From the NCBI GenBank assembly GCA_949358305.1, contig OX442316.1, forward strand, positions 8,928,001 through 8,992,000: a stretch of 64,000 bases of DNA, given 5' to 3'. Below are positions 14,101 through 27,134 of the stretch, piece after piece; position 1 is the stretch's first letter, and every line of letters starts with the position of its first letter. Origin of the DNA: Strigamia acuminata (taxonomy: Eukaryota > Arthropoda > Chilopoda > Geophilomorpha > Linotaeniidae). The notes beneath the pieces were generated by a model. The model made no database searches. It saw only the letters and a list, made by a program, of their open reading frames with translations, and was not told where the DNA came from. The position numbers and the translations under genes were made by a program.

Positions 14101-16143
14101 ATTTTAGTAATTATCTTTTTTTTCTCAAATTTAATTTTTCGTCTCAGTTTTAATAATTATCTTTTTTCGTTGCAAAAATATAAACTGCACGCTTTTCCCG
14201 TAGCAGTGCCAACTACTCGAGCTTTAATAATTGTATTGAAAGACACTTGGCAAGATTGTTATAGAGGCAGGAAGGTGCACTGGGAAAAAGAAGACTAAAA
14301 CGACCACATGCTGCTGACTCATTGCTGACAGAGCCAACATCAACAGAAGATGTACACATTTATTCACGGTTGTTGAAAGTTTGTAAAGCAATGTGCGTAA
14401 GTTACTGTTATGAGCTCAATATATGTGGGAACTTAGGAATACCCGAGTTGCACGAACTAATAAGTATCAAAGTCATGATTCTTGAAGAGTAAAGTCTAAT
14501 TAATTATAGAGTGAAATACTTAAACTGTTGGCTTATTACTAAAGTAATTAATTCATAGAAGTTGAGCGGACCCAGTTATTTACGACTGTATTCTAATTTA
14601 ATTAACTGGGTGTTGTTAATCGACAACAACGACTCAGTTTGTCTAATCTATTGCTATGTAACTTTAGTAATGAAATTGGCAATGGCAAAATTGGACACTA
14701 CATACTCACACACCTACCCTCCTACACCACAAACACATCCACACGAGGGAACGTGATGCTGTGTTCATACACACAAACTGATTAAAAATTAATGCAATTT
14801 TGTGTTTAACTGTTTTTTTTTTATTAGAAATGTTAAAAAGGTGTTGCTTGCATGGATTATTTGTCACGTAGAGTATGTGTAGAGCATGCGAAATAGAGAT
14901 TTTTTGGGATGGATTTAAAAAGAGAATGTTTTAAACTAAACAAAGCGGCTCAAATTGAAATTCAAAGAAGATTTGCCTTTGCCACTTCTTGAGAGTAGAA
15001 ATTAAGGAATTTTACATATAATACGCATATAGTAGATGGTGGTGGGGGTTCATTTTATCTAAAAGGGATTTGTTTTTGAAGTTCTTGTCTACCAGCTGTC
15101 GCAAATGGCTGAGTCTTGTTGATATGCTTTTGTAAAGTTATGGGTGTGAAAGTGTATGGTTTGAAATATGTGTTAACTAAAAGCTCCCCGTGTAAAATGC
15201 GCAGTATAAAGGCTATTCAATATTTTCCAGCGTACTCTATTTTATTCTTGTTTTAAATATTTTTTTAAAGTATCATTTTTAACATTTACGGTTATTTATG
15301 TTCTTTGTTGCTTTAGGCTTATTTTTTTGCCATTTATTGGTGGTTTATTCTACATTTAAACCTTTCAGTTGTTTTTCTATTTTTCTGTTGAATTCTTTCC
15401 ATCAAGTGTTATTGCATTGTTAATGAATCACAGTTGATTCTTTCCTGTAGCAAGTATTTATTGTACTTTATTTTTTTTTCTATCTTAAATTCTTGACCTC
15501 TTTTTATCGTTAAAACATTTTACATGATCTCTTTTTTTGAAAAATATATTTTTTTTCTTGAGGTTTGGTTTTTTTGCCATCTCACTTTTGCCTCACTCGT
15601 TTCCTTATATACTTTTTTCTCATTTTATTGTGTTTTTTTTTTATTTTTCGTTTATTGAAGACTGCATGTGGGTTAGCTTAGATTTTGGGACTTCGAAAAC
15701 AATAAGTTATCAAATATTTAATGCAAAAAAAATATATTTCTAGTCAGTATTGATTGAGAATCTTTTTTAAAAATATTTTTAGAGTCAGTATTGATTGAAA
15801 ACGTTTTTTTCTAAATTATTTTTTTCGTCAGTATCGACTGGAAATGTTTTTTTTTTTTTTTTAATAATTTTTTTTGCGATCGACTGGACATTTATTTTGA
15901 TTGCATTCATTAAAAACTTAGTTTTTTTTTGTTTTTTTAAACGTAGATTGTTAATTAAATGTGTTTACATTTTGAAAACACTAATTAATGGAGGAATCAA
16001 AGAAGGAATTTACCAGTGGTGTTTTTTCTTGCCTTTGGTTAATTTAGTTTTGAATATTTGTCCTTGATTCAAATTCAAACATCACTTTTTCAAACCTTAA
16101 ATTAAAATTGGTTGTTTGAACAAATTATTAACTCCAGAAAGTT
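11125..16143. other. gene-empty AT-rich stretch
   Basis: No supportable gene. A minus-strand frame at 13107-13349 (80 residues) is the least noisy but has no signal peptide, no recognisable domain and no splice context. A slightly GC-richer patch lies at about 13430-13620. A 7-bp GAGCTCG hairpin lies near 13935-13953. T-rich low-complexity DNA fills 15240-15950. Confidence 0.55.
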
Positions 16144-16340
16144 AAAAACTGTTTCGGCTCTTAAACTCGCAAATTAGATTTATTTTGATAAATAACATGT
16201 AAGCTTTTTGACCTAACTGGTCATCATCATCATCATACCGCCAGATGATGGCCGGCAGTTAGGTCGAAAAGCTTAGTTGTACTGTATATTTACGAAAATA
16301 AATCTAATTTGCGGGGTTTTAAAAGCCAAAATCAGTTTTT
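16144..16340. mobile_element. fold-back MITE flanked by TTAA
   Basis: The two halves are inverted copies of each other. The left half contains GCAAATTAGATTTATTTT and AAGCTTTTTGACCTAACTG; the reverse complement of the right half contains GCAAATTAGATTTATTTT and AAGCTTTTCGACCTAACTG. The centre holds an ATC repeat. Both ends abut TTAA (TTAA-AAACTG and CAGTTT-TTAA), which fits a TTAA-targeting superfamily such as piggyBac, although the palindromic AT-rich ends make this tentative. Confidence 0.65.
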
Positions 16341-18315
16341 AATATGCACTTAATTTATTAGCTGTTGACTGCTCTTCAGAACATAAAAGAGAAAGTTCTC
16401 ATTAAGTATCTTATGTCTTTTAAGTATCTATTTTCTCTGCATATTGGGGTATATACTGAATGTACATACAGTATACGACAAATCCCACTGATGTGCTCGT
16501 GCATTTTATACATGACGATTAATTAGAATACCCGGTAGGCTTTAGTTTTTAGTTTTCAATTTAAAGATATTTAGAATTAATTTGAAAATGGTTTTAAAAG
16601 GAAAAGTAAAAACAGGTGGTGAAATGACAAGCATAAACCTTTTTTCAATTAAAACAATCGAAGAGGTCTTGACAGGAGAATTTAAATTTGGATTTCTTGT
16701 ACCATTACAATTTCAAGATCTTTGTGCTGAAGAAAAGTAAGGATGATAAAACAATTTCTGCTTTCAGTGACGGTTTCTTTTTAAATTTTTGATTGAGTAA
16801 TGAAGGAGAAGAATTTTTTCTCTTTTCTTTTACAGTTTGATTATTGAAGCAAACATGAATCGATTAAGTTCCTTTAATAAAGTTATACAATGAAGACAAA
16901 AGTTTAATTTTTTTTGAAAGTATTGGAAAACAAGTTAGTCTAACATGATTTTTAGTATTGTTATTTTTAGTTGGGAATTTTTTTACATACTTATTTTTAT
17001 TTAAATGGAAGTGAAGTGAGTTTAGAATAGTTTTATGATTTTTTGCAATTTGCGAAGCTGATGCAAATATGACGAAACTAAATATCTTGAAAAGATTGTT
17101 GCTAATGGAAATCAGTATTGAATTTAGATTTTAATTCCAGATTCTCAAGTGTTTTTGAAATTTGAATCACAAACAGATGGAAACACTGAGGAAATGATGC
17201 TGATGAAAGCTTATCTAATTTCAAGTTTTCAATGAGTGAAAACTTGTTTAATTTACGCACACAAACACATTAGTTTTCCAAGTTGTCCATGTTACAATAG
17301 CAATTGTAAATACCATTTACGTAATTTATTTTTCTCCTTTAATTTTGAAAGTTTTGAATAAAATCTACAGTGTTCATTGAAATTACAAACAACTCATAAT
17401 TTGTTCAAAACATTTTTGTCGTGTTCGGTCTTGTCTTTCCAAAACAGCTTCAACTGGCTGAACAGATAAGAAATGTTCTGTAAACAAGAGAAAAGCGGTG
17501 AACGAATTTCTGATGCATTGCAAACAAAACAAAAATTAATTGTCTCATAGAACAACCTTGCAGTTGAATATTTTACTGCCGTATTTAATTAATAAACATC
17601 TTCATGCGTGTGGTTAGTAGATTGACAAGCGGCGACTGAACACACGCATTTCGCATTTGCATCACTAAATCCTTTAAATTGCGTTGGATCGCCGTAGTCG
17701 CTGCTTTGGTTTAGTGATTCCTCCGAGTTGTCTGTTCTTAATATTCACCTGGGGTTTATGGACCACTGATCAGGCATTTAAAAGGTTGCATTTTTATTTA
17801 ATGGGATTTTCTTTTTCCTTTCTTCGACTTTCCCTATCTAATCGCCGCTTAGTCTTGATGGTGGTACTATGTGCCATCGTACATACTGTTTAAAGCAGTC
17901 GTTCTTTGCAAGAGATTGTGATAAAAAATATTATTTAACGTAGAGATTTGTAGATTATATTGGTTGCATTAAAATATACCTAATATTTTGAGTATCTAAG
18001 GGGCGCCGGTAATGCTCGAAAGAACTCGAAACTGAATGCTTTAATTGCGTTTGACCTTACTTTTCAAGATCACGGGTTTTAAGTTTTGTATTTATCTGAG
18101 ATTCTGAGTTTGTAATTGATGACTTATATCTAACAAGTAAGGTACGTAAGTTATATTACGCTTGAGAAGAAATATCAGCTTGTCTCGAGTATCCATCTTG
18201 TTTCCAATTGCTGTTTGAGCCAGGGTTTGAAGGGTTTGACCCCCAATTTGAAGGAATTCGAATCACTAACCCAGCTGGTGGAACCAAAACTAGAAATTTC
18301 TAGTTTTTCGAATCA
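16341..18315. other. gene-empty AT-rich stretch
   Basis: AT-rich DNA without supportable genes or clear repeats. Confidence 0.55.
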
Positions 18316-18387
18316 CCAGGGCCCGATTTACAGTGGTGGAGGCCCCGTAGCACACAAATCATTGCCCTGCCTTAAATCTGGCCCTGG
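18316..18387. mobile_element. 72-bp short TIR element
   Basis: The left end CCAGGGCCCGATTTACAG matches the reverse complement of the right end, CCAGGGCCAGATTTAAGG, at 15 of 18 positions. The 36-bp core is GC-rich compared with the flanks. The CAGGGCC-type terminus is common among cut-and-paste DNA transposons, so this looks like a heavily internally deleted copy. No target duplication is obvious. Confidence 0.45.
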
Positions 18388-21300
18388 CAGGATTTATGAC
18401 GATACTACAGTATGGTAATGATGAAATGGTAACCTTACTTCTTTATAAGGTGTTGAAATTTGCTTTTATTATTGGATCCAGATATTTTTCAATAATTTGG
18501 TCGTGTTTATTCTTGGCTCTTTTTAACCTTCAGTGACAATGCTGTCTCCATCTCGTGCTAAAAGTACGAGAAAAATAACTTCTATAGCACAGCTTCATTA
18601 TTATATTTCCTGAAACTCTCAAACATAGTGCTTAAGTTTTGGATAATATAATTTTTAGAAATAATTTTTGTCCTTGAGTGCTCACTACTTCGACATTTAT
18701 GCGTAGCAAAGTGAAGAATGCAGTCGAGTTGATTCTGTGCAGACTGGCATAGTGCTGTGATACGAAAGAAAGGAAGTGGGTCGATTTCATTTACTGCGTG
18801 CATGAAAAGAGAAGTTTCTTATTTAGATGGACACCTGCAAAACGGATTGTAGGTATTTAAAATAAACAATTTTGGAGCAGCCGAGTGAATCCAATTATTT
18901 TAGAAAATTAATTTTTGTGCTGGAAGTTTTAGATGTAAAGCTGGTTTTATTAATTTTTTAAAGTGGAGAATCTGCAATAAATTCTAATTAATCCTTTCTG
19001 GCACTGGAGAGAAAAAAAAAAGTTTATTTAATTAATTTTTATTTTTCGTACATTTTTTTTAAAGCTAAAAGAACACGAGTTGTTCCATTTTGATTCCACA
19101 TCGTCTTACGGAATTTTTAACTGGCAGTAATAGAAGTTGAAGGTGCAGTTAAAAGGCATTTACTTTATTACAGATAATTAGATTATGTCCAATTTGTGCG
19201 TGAATGTTAATTTCCCTAATTTTCTACTGATGTAAATGCGAGTCACTCACCGAGAAATGTAAACAAAACCCCTGGATTTGTTTATCAGAACTCTAAGCGG
19301 CGTTAAGATTAAGTGATTGAAAAATAAAAGAAAGTGTCTGGCAGGTGAATCATCAATCTTTATATCCTGTAATTTTAATACTTTACACTTGCTTTTTGAA
19401 AGAAGTCACAGATAAAGCTGCATTTTATTGCAGACTTTAACATTTACTGTTAATGCGTGCTTATTAAAATGTTATCTTATTAACTAGGTACTGATAACTG
19501 CATACGTTAACGATCTGATGATGACCATTGAGGTCGAAAAGTTTAGTTGTTTAATCTGTGGTTTTAAAGGCAATAAAGGATTTTTATTTTCGTTAGTTAT
19601 TAAGTGCATTGCATGTTGTGGAATTATAATTTTTTTTTTAATCAAATAAATTTGTAAAGAGGAGGCAAAACTCATTATTTAAAAATGAAAATGAAGTCTG
19701 AAAGATTCAACGATCCACATCTGGCAAAAGCAATCATGCAAATGGAGCAGGAGTTGGAACGATTTTTTCAAATTGGGTGGACAGCAGGATGCAAGAATAT
19801 TGCAGAGAATGAAAGTGCAATTTCCACTTCCTGAGAGAAAGAGTACGTTTATTTCCCGTAGTGAGCTTCGTTGCCAGACGGCAGAGCTTAGATAGGAAGC
19901 TTAATAATCCGGAACTTTATTATACCAATGAATTTCCAATTAATTTCACGATCTGCTAGCTACACATCATTTCTAATATTTCCACTATAGATAGAGGAGA
20001 TTGAATTTACTGCAGTGTTGACACCTAATTGAAAACATGAAATGCCTTTCATTAGAAAACTCGTAAATCGGTTATGGTAATGCAAATAGCCGTAATTGCA
20101 TAAAAGTACGCAAACTGAGTTTGTAAATGGTGTATTTTCATCAAATTTGTTTATTAGTGATAAAAAATAAATTGAAAAAAATTAAATTGGAGTAGTTTAA
20201 AGTTTTACGACGTATAGGATTAACTTAATTCTATAAATAATAATGATGATTTGATTGATTGATTGCTTTCTAGTCAAAACTCAAAACTAAAAAAAAAATT
20301 AGTTTTATCAATCTTCAAACTGGAAACGGCTTCTGTGCACTTTTTGATAGCAAAATCACAGATCCATAACTTGGTGTAATTCACCGGGGAATGATGTTAG
20401 TGATTGGTATTAAACAAATACGAGCTTTCAATGATAGCATTTAAGAAATCAAAGCGTATGCCTAGCTTTATTGCAGATGGTTTGTTCGTGACTCGAATCT
20501 CGAGCATCAGTTATAAAATCGGGGTAATGGATTTTCAGGACGATTTCGCCTTCTTAAATGACGACTGGCTGGAACTTTAAAAAGATTTCACTGATTTTTG
20601 TTTTACGTGACTTTCTTGAAAAACAGTTTACAATCGTCGGAAGTAAATTTAGTTTAAAGGTTGATTATTTTAACGTTTAAAATATATTTTTTGCACGTTT
20701 TCAACTGCAGTTATGAATACTAACTAAGGTTGATGTACATATTTGCTGTTATATGTTCATTTTATTTTATTTATTTTATAATTTTTGTTTTTGTTGTATA
20801 TTGTTCGTTGCTTGCCCGGCATCAGTAATCAACTAATAAAAGATTGCTGGATGAAAATTTGGGTTGAATTCAAATAAGTGCAAGCAGTTCTATATAGTTT
20901 CTTATTGATTTCCAATACCATGTTGAATTAAATCCAATTTCTTCCTCTCATTCTCTAACTATGAAAAGATGATGAAATGAGTTGAGTCGTATTGAACTGT
21001 CATTTTAAATTACTTCCAGTGGTGAGTTTTTAACACACTTGCGTGGTTTTTTTTTATGTTTTAATCCATGAATCGTCCAATTGCTGAGATTAAAATATCA
21101 AATAATAAATTTTTGAGATGACAGCGACAATATGAAAGAGCAAGAGTTGAATACTAATAATTAAGAAGTAAAAAAAGAAGTGTCTAACGTCGTGAAAAAG
21201 AATTGGCAAATAATCAAATAATCTTGCCTCACTTTTGTTGGGGAATTGTGTGAAATCAATCTTCATTCGTAAGAGCGCAACACCTCACAATAGACACAAA

Positions 21301-23985
21301 CCCAGCACTAAAAGAGCAGTGACCATAATAGATATTTACTCCCAATAGAAAAATTCTCTAAATTGAGAGCATAAATCTCTGTTGCCTCTCTCAGCATGAG
21401 GGTCCTAGTCATAGATCAATTGTCCACAAATATTGGATTTGGATGATGCCATCAAGGCAAGACTGTTGCCAGATAGGTTTATATGAGGAACTTACTGCCT
21501 GGTGGGATGCCATTGTATCAAAGCAATCAAAATGATATCGTTGGAGGAAAAGTCGCAAGTCTTCAGAAGACGATTCAACTGAAATCATTTATTGCTTGTT
21601 TTATAGGTTGTGATGTGGTAGTCGAAAAGGGCACCTGCTCAGCTCTCGCGAGACAAAAACATCGATTTCGTTGAATCTTTATTATTCTTGTCACTTCGGA
21701 TGAAGATTTATCAAATCACATTTTGCCTGTGGGAATGATTCCGCAGATGGATGAGTACCATTCATGAGCATAGAATTTTGGCCTTTTTTTCTCTTCAATT
21801 TGCACACCTGTTGAGTTTGATGCTTCAACTGTGAAATGAAAAGAGGAGCTGAATACCTTGTAGTAATTGCTTTTGTGCTTCAGCGTTTGCAATTCTGAAA
21901 GGAATCAAATGGACTGGGAATCGTCGATTGGGATGAAATTTTTTGTGTGTAATTAGAGCATGACTAATGTATGACTTTGGTGAAATCTTAGTTAGATTGC
22001 AAAGTTGAAAAGAGAGTGCTCTTATTCTCTCCCTTTATTGAAAATTTACTTTATAAATTGCCTCGTAGTGTACAAACTTTAATTAATCAATCCTTCAGCC
22101 AACTACATCTACAGAATCTATTCAGAAGAGAATGAACGCGATTTTTGAGCTCATTGAATTGATATTTAATATTTGGATTAAGGGCTTTTAGTCGAATATT
22201 TTTTGAATGCTTGGACTTTTTCTATAAGGAGGACGGTGTACTTTTCCTCGACGTGCAATTGAACATCTAATCTACTCAGACGCATAAGTGCCTTTTTTTG
22301 TGAAGTACCTTACCTATAGGAAAGAATTTCAATTTCGCATCACCACTTCTCATAGCTTCACCCTTTTCTTAGTGATAAAAATGCAATGCACGCTATTGAA
22401 GTTGCAAAATAGAGGTCGGGAAAAACCTTGTTTGAATGACCATCAAGGGATAGGTACGATCGAGTAAAGGAAAAAGAAGTACAGCAAACCAAAGACACTG
22501 GTGTTGTTGCATTTAGACGTTGCAAGCACATGCCCTCGTTTTTAAATCTCCATAAAACTGCTAGAAAAGAAATTTAGAAGATGCAGAGCACCTGGGTGGA
22601 ACTTAGTGGCACGAATGAAAGAATGTTTGCAAGGCGTGTCTGAAATTTTCTTCTTTGAAACCATCTTCGTCTTGGGACCACGCCCTATCTTTTGGGAAAT
22701 GAGCACTTTATTTTGCAATGGGTTTTTCATGGCGAGAACTTTGGAACAAACACAACTATAAGGAGATAAAAATATGGGAGATTTAAAACGGGGCTATAAT
22801 TTCCCACAGGAATCCATATGTCATTATCACTGGTATTTTTCTTTTCGTTTTTCTATTTGACACCACACACAGACTTGTTGACGACGTTAACGGCGGTTTA
22901 GAGAGTTATACTATTCATTTAGTGACATAAAAATTTACTTTGACAATTACTTTGTGAGACGATGAAATGGCGGGAGGGGAGACAATAAAATATTTATTTA
23001 GGTCGGGGTAATTTATTTTCTAATAAGTGTTTTTATTGCTTTGTAAAAGGCAGTTTAGTTTGTTTTTTAAACAATTTTTATCAACACAATTTTTTGGAAT
23101 TTATTGCAGATGCAGAAATACCGGTTGGGCAAATGTCTGGAAATCAAAGCCGCATGTATAAAGGGAGAGATAGTTGCTGCTTGTACAGTAACTCACAGTT
23201 CAGAGCAAGAAAAGGAGACAGTGATGTGGAAAACATGTGAAGTGATATAGGTGAAGAACCTTTTGTGCAGCCCATTGCTATCACACGCTAGAAATCAATT
23301 TGACAAAATAACGTAATGGTTCTCTTCGAAACCACGTCCACTCAACTTCATGGTCGGTTTGGTTTTCATTATAATAAAACCTACAAGCCCTCTGTTCCAT
23401 AAATATCAATAGATCTTCGCATATTTCTTTTGCTATACAATTTAACCCGCAATATTTTCTTTGACTTTAAAAGTGGATTAATCACTTAAATATTACAAAT
23501 TGCGTCTTTTAATATTTAAAAAAAATATATATATTTCTTTTTTAAATTAATAAACCAACTGAATGCCCGTTATTACTAAAATTTTAATTATTGCCACGCG
23601 TATTATTTTTCTTTTGTACAGTAAGCTTTGCGAGTTTCTCAGCATGATTTCCGCAGCCATTGTGCGGAAACGGATTGCAAAGTTTTAAGAGCTCTAACTT
23701 CATGTCAACAACCATACCTTTGAGAAATCTAAATAAAACATTAAAAACGATCAGCCAGGGGAGTAAGACTTATTTCATTTATTTATTTAATGAAAAATTC
23801 AAAGAAATTTAAATAAAAATGTGGAATTCAGTTTTGTCTTGCTGATTGTCTCGCTTTTTCACTTTCATCAGGTAATTCCGGCATTATACCTCTGCACGAT
23901 TAAAGCCCACGCTTGAATTTATTTTCTTCGCTGTCACTACCTCTGCCTGGTCATCTTTATCCGATATTTGGATCACATAATTATG
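18388..23985. other. gene-empty AT-rich stretch
   Basis: No supportable gene. A fragment related to the 16.1-kb fold-back element lies at 19514-19590 (listed separately). Confidence 0.55.
19514..19590. mobile_element. half copy of the 16.1-kb fold-back element
   Basis: The sequence resembles the right half of the 16144-16340 element: a GATGATG motif, then GAGGTCGAAAAGTTTAGTTG, then TTTTAAAGGCAATAAAGGAT. The left half is not visible, so this is a truncated and diverged second copy. Confidence 0.45.
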
Positions 23986-24001
23986 TAAATGTCTTTTCCT
24001 T

Positions 24002-24208
24002 TTGCAGTTATGCTTCCTGCTACATCCACTTTGCTTTGAGAAGAAGGGCCAGACAGGGATTACCTACTGGGAACTCTTGCACACATTCATCCACTTTCCA
24101 GCTACATTTACCGTCGGCGACCCAGCATCAAGGTGTGATTCCATCCTGAAGGTTATTGGAATGAATGCTTCTCCATATTGGTCCGTCCACACGACTGCGA
24201 CTGAATAG
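24002..24208 (+). other. weak candidate exon
   Basis: A good 3' splice-site-like sequence (CTTTTCCTTTTGCAG, ending 24007) is followed by an open frame to a stop at 24206-24208. A GTTATT that could be a weak donor lies at about 24151. The predicted peptide has no domain I recognise. No other exons could be linked, so this may be chance; transcript data would settle it. Confidence 0.15.
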
Positions 24209-25871
24209 TGGTGAGAAAACGTGAGCGATTTCATTAAGTTTACAAAATAATGCTATAAATTTGTGTAATTGAATAGTCTGGCTAACTAACATTGTAAAAT
24301 AATATTCTGCCTTGTACAACTCATCCTTAAACGTAGCGAGTGTGTTGTCTGTTTAATGTATGCCTAAAAGGATGGACTGATACAGTCTAGCTCTAAAAGT
24401 ATATTAGAATTGTATACGTAAAACCGCATGGCAATGTGCTAACATCGTGTGCTTTCATACTCTCTTTAGGGACTATTAAATCAATTTCACGCCTGCTTCT
24501 GGGAGTATTAAATCAAATGTCTCACTAGGGAAATATGAGTATTTTACCTTTATAGTACTACTATAAAATTACTGTAGCGAAACCACAGGTATTTTTTTTC
24601 CACTCATTGCAATGTTCACCTTGCTTATAAACAGGAGGAAAAAAATTAATTACATTAGGGTTAAGTGCAGCTGTCATAATGAACATTTTTGCCTTCAGAA
24701 GAGAACTTGTAGAACAGTGGAAAAAAAATTCTTAATAACTATTCCATTTTGCTGGCAACAAAAACAAAAAAACTCGAGAATATAAAAAACTTTTATATAT
24801 CTATATGATTTCTTTTTTAAGGGTTTTGTATCCGGTCATTTCCTGGGATTTCTTTCGGACGAAAGAAAAAACAAATAAAATATCTATCGAGCCATCTTTT
24901 TATATACATATTATTATAAAACGAAAGTCCATGTGAATGATTATTGTCGGCCTATTTTTGAAGGGTGAAGTAAAGGGTGAAATTAGTGATTAGCTGTGTA
25001 TGGCATGTAATCGATGTTATACCAAAGGACTAATCATAAATTCGTTTGTCATGTCAGCTCTGAAACAGGCGGTTTAACTTTATCCATCAATTTATATTTT
25101 AAATGAATTAGGGTATACAATTCCCAGAAATGTTGATTTTCTTGATGGGAGATTTTTGTGTGTGGATAGAGTTGCTAAAATCAGTTCCTAGATAGAGCTA
25201 CCGTATTGACATCGTTTTTGAAGTGATACTTTATAGGCGCGATAGGTAGGATTAATTTCTTTTACGAATGTGACGAAAAGCGATTATCAAACCTGATTAT
25301 AACACCCTTAGAATCAAATTACACGTTCGGAAAGCTTACTTCTCAAAAAGCTGCTTATAGTTCAGAGTCTAGCCGATGATCTCCACGTGAGCGTGAGCAA
25401 CTCTTTCAACGACGCGCGTGGCTATTCGCACGGTTTGGTGGCTTTTTCACATGTGAAAATGTCAACACTTTGGCAACAGCACCGGAACTGTTCCAAAACA
25501 AAAGTCTTGCGGTTTAGATGATGCGGAATCTACCCACTTGTCTGCCCGGTTCAGTCAGCGAGTGGCTACTATTGATGGATATGAGAATGCTGTTTATGAC
25601 TCAAGCATTGTAGTATTCATGTATCCATGATTCATTTTGAATAAAGTTGATTGTTTATCTAAATTTTCGAATGAGACTATTACAGTACTACGTTTACATG
25701 GTAACAGTTTCCAAATAAGTGAAAATTCGGATTTTATTTATCTGGTTAACCGTGTGCGTTTTCAGGTCATTAGTTTTCTGGTAAACTTGACGTCATATGT
25801 GAATTTCCCATAATGCATTTTGAGTATCTGGAACAACAAAATGGTTGTCAATCTATTTCAGCCCCTAAACG
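24209..25871. other. gene-empty stretch with CpG-richer patch
   Basis: No gene is supportable. A perfect 9-bp TTTCTTTCG/CGAAAGAAA hairpin lies near 24850-24872. Around 25375-25570 the sequence is richer in CpG and contains TTCAGTCAGCGAG, which resembles an arthropod initiator; this is weak promoter evidence only. Confidence 0.4.
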
Positions 25872-26502
25872 AAGCCGGGTTGCTTAGTCGTAATTTACTT
25901 ACAAGTTAGTCGACCAGGTCACTTAGTCGACAACTTTTGTCGACTAGGTGACCCAATCGACGAAACGGCGTCGACTAAACGGCGTCGACTAAGTAACTAA
26001 ATGAGTAATCAATTAAAGCAAAAAAATTTGCTTTTATTGATGACCCAGCAAGTCCTAAAGGTGTTCAATTGGATCTGAATTTAAACTTTTTGAGATTGAA
26101 TTCAAGATGGGGCCCATGGACGTTTCGGGCTCGTAGAAATTTTGGAGCTTTAGAAATTTGGGATCTTAGAAACCTGGGGCCCTGAAAAGCCTGGGACCCT
26201 AAAAAATCTAGGTGCTCTGAGAAATCTAGGTACCCTGAGAAATCTAGGTACCCTGAGAAATCTAGGTATCCTGAGAAATCTAGGGGCCTTAGAAATTTGG
26301 AAATACTGAAAAAGTGTAGTTGACCAGTAGTGTCGACTAGGTTACCTGGTCGACTAGACGTACCCTATAAGTTGGTCGACTAGACGACCAAAAATAAAAC
26401 CGTCGACAAAACGTTTGTCGACTAAACGTTTTGTCGACAAAATGAATGTTTAATCGCTGTCGTCGACTAGACGAAAGTCGACTAAACGATCTGACCCGCC
26501 CT
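25872..26502. mobile_element. GTCGAC-rich non-autonomous element
   Basis: Thirteen copies of GTCGAC occur in about 600 bp: five on the left (25909-25989) and eight on the right (26332-26482), most as GTCGACTA. They flank a central 18-bp tandem array. The ends are inverted: GCCGGGTTGCTTAGTCG on the left, and GGGCGGGTCAGATCGTTTAG as the reverse complement of the right. CCCTAAAC lies just outside or at both ends and may be a target duplication. There is no ORF. This is most likely a non-autonomous DNA transposon with subterminal transposase-binding repeats; the superfamily is unassigned. Confidence 0.6.
26134..26312. repeat. 18-bp tandem array
   Basis: About ten units of 17-18 bp with the consensus AGAAATCTAGGTACCCTG. 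The central units are nearly identical and the outer ones are diverged. The array is the core of the GTCGAC-rich element. Confidence 0.8.
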
Positions 26503-26577
26503 AAACAAATCAAATTTAGCTCAGGTAACTTCTCCCAAAAGCAAGAAGCATTAAAATTTGTTAAGAAACAGTGAATG

Positions 26578-26800
26578 GCCCTGCCGCCAGGAGATTCATT
26601 TGGTCGTTCAGGTTGACGGTTGTGGACATGCTTTCAGTGACAGTGGGTGCATTTCCTTGGTTCATTCATTTCTGGGGAGTCAAGCTTAGTGACGGTGGCT
26701 CTTTTAGGGGTGTGCTTTCAGTTAAGGGCCCTGCCTTGGTTGTTCATGTTGACAATTGCAGACATGCTTCTAGTGATGGTGGGTGCATTCCCTTGGTTCG
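26578..26800. repeat. diverged tandem duplication (~140-150 bp)
   Basis: GGCCCTGCC at 26578 recurs at 26728. GTTGACGGTTGTGGACATGC (26612) recurs as GTTGACAATTGCAGACATGC (26748), followed in both copies by a near-identical CAGTGGGTGCATTTCCTTGG-like stretch. Both copies are GC-richer than the flanks. The origin is unclear; this could be a decayed exon or satellite. Confidence 0.65.
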
Positions 26801-26978
26801 TTTAAATTTTTGCGGAGCTGCCAGATTTGTTTGAGTTAGATTTCCCCAGGGGGCGAGGGAAGTTTTGGATTGGACCCTGATCATCAGTTGACTCTTACTG
26901 GACAGGGAGCTGCGAGTACAGTGTGAGTCAACAAAACTCGATGGATTTATTCGTGTAATTTAGTGTTTTTGTATTGAT

Positions 26979-27134
26979 AATAAGGGGTTTCATAAATGAC
27001 ATGCTTAAGTGATTATTACGATTGTAACGATTATTGTGCTGAAGTGATTATCATATCACGTGACCTATGCTTATTTACAATCGTCTGAAGAGTGCTTAAA
27101 CTAAGGAATTTATGAATTTATGAAACCCCTTATT
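26979..27134. mobile_element. 156-bp MITE with 19-bp TIRs
   Basis: The left end AATAAGGGGTTTCATAAAT matches the reverse complement of the right end exactly over 19 bp. The interior has no ORF and includes repeated AAGTGATTAT motifs. A related left end (AATAAGGGGTTTCAAAAATG) occurs at about 36260, upstream of the first granulin gene's 3' end, so the family has at least two copies in the window. Confidence 0.7.

Noticed and set aside
15537-16067. Phe-rich open frames on the plus strand
   Set aside because: They are translations of poly-T low-complexity DNA with no domain, start context or splice support.
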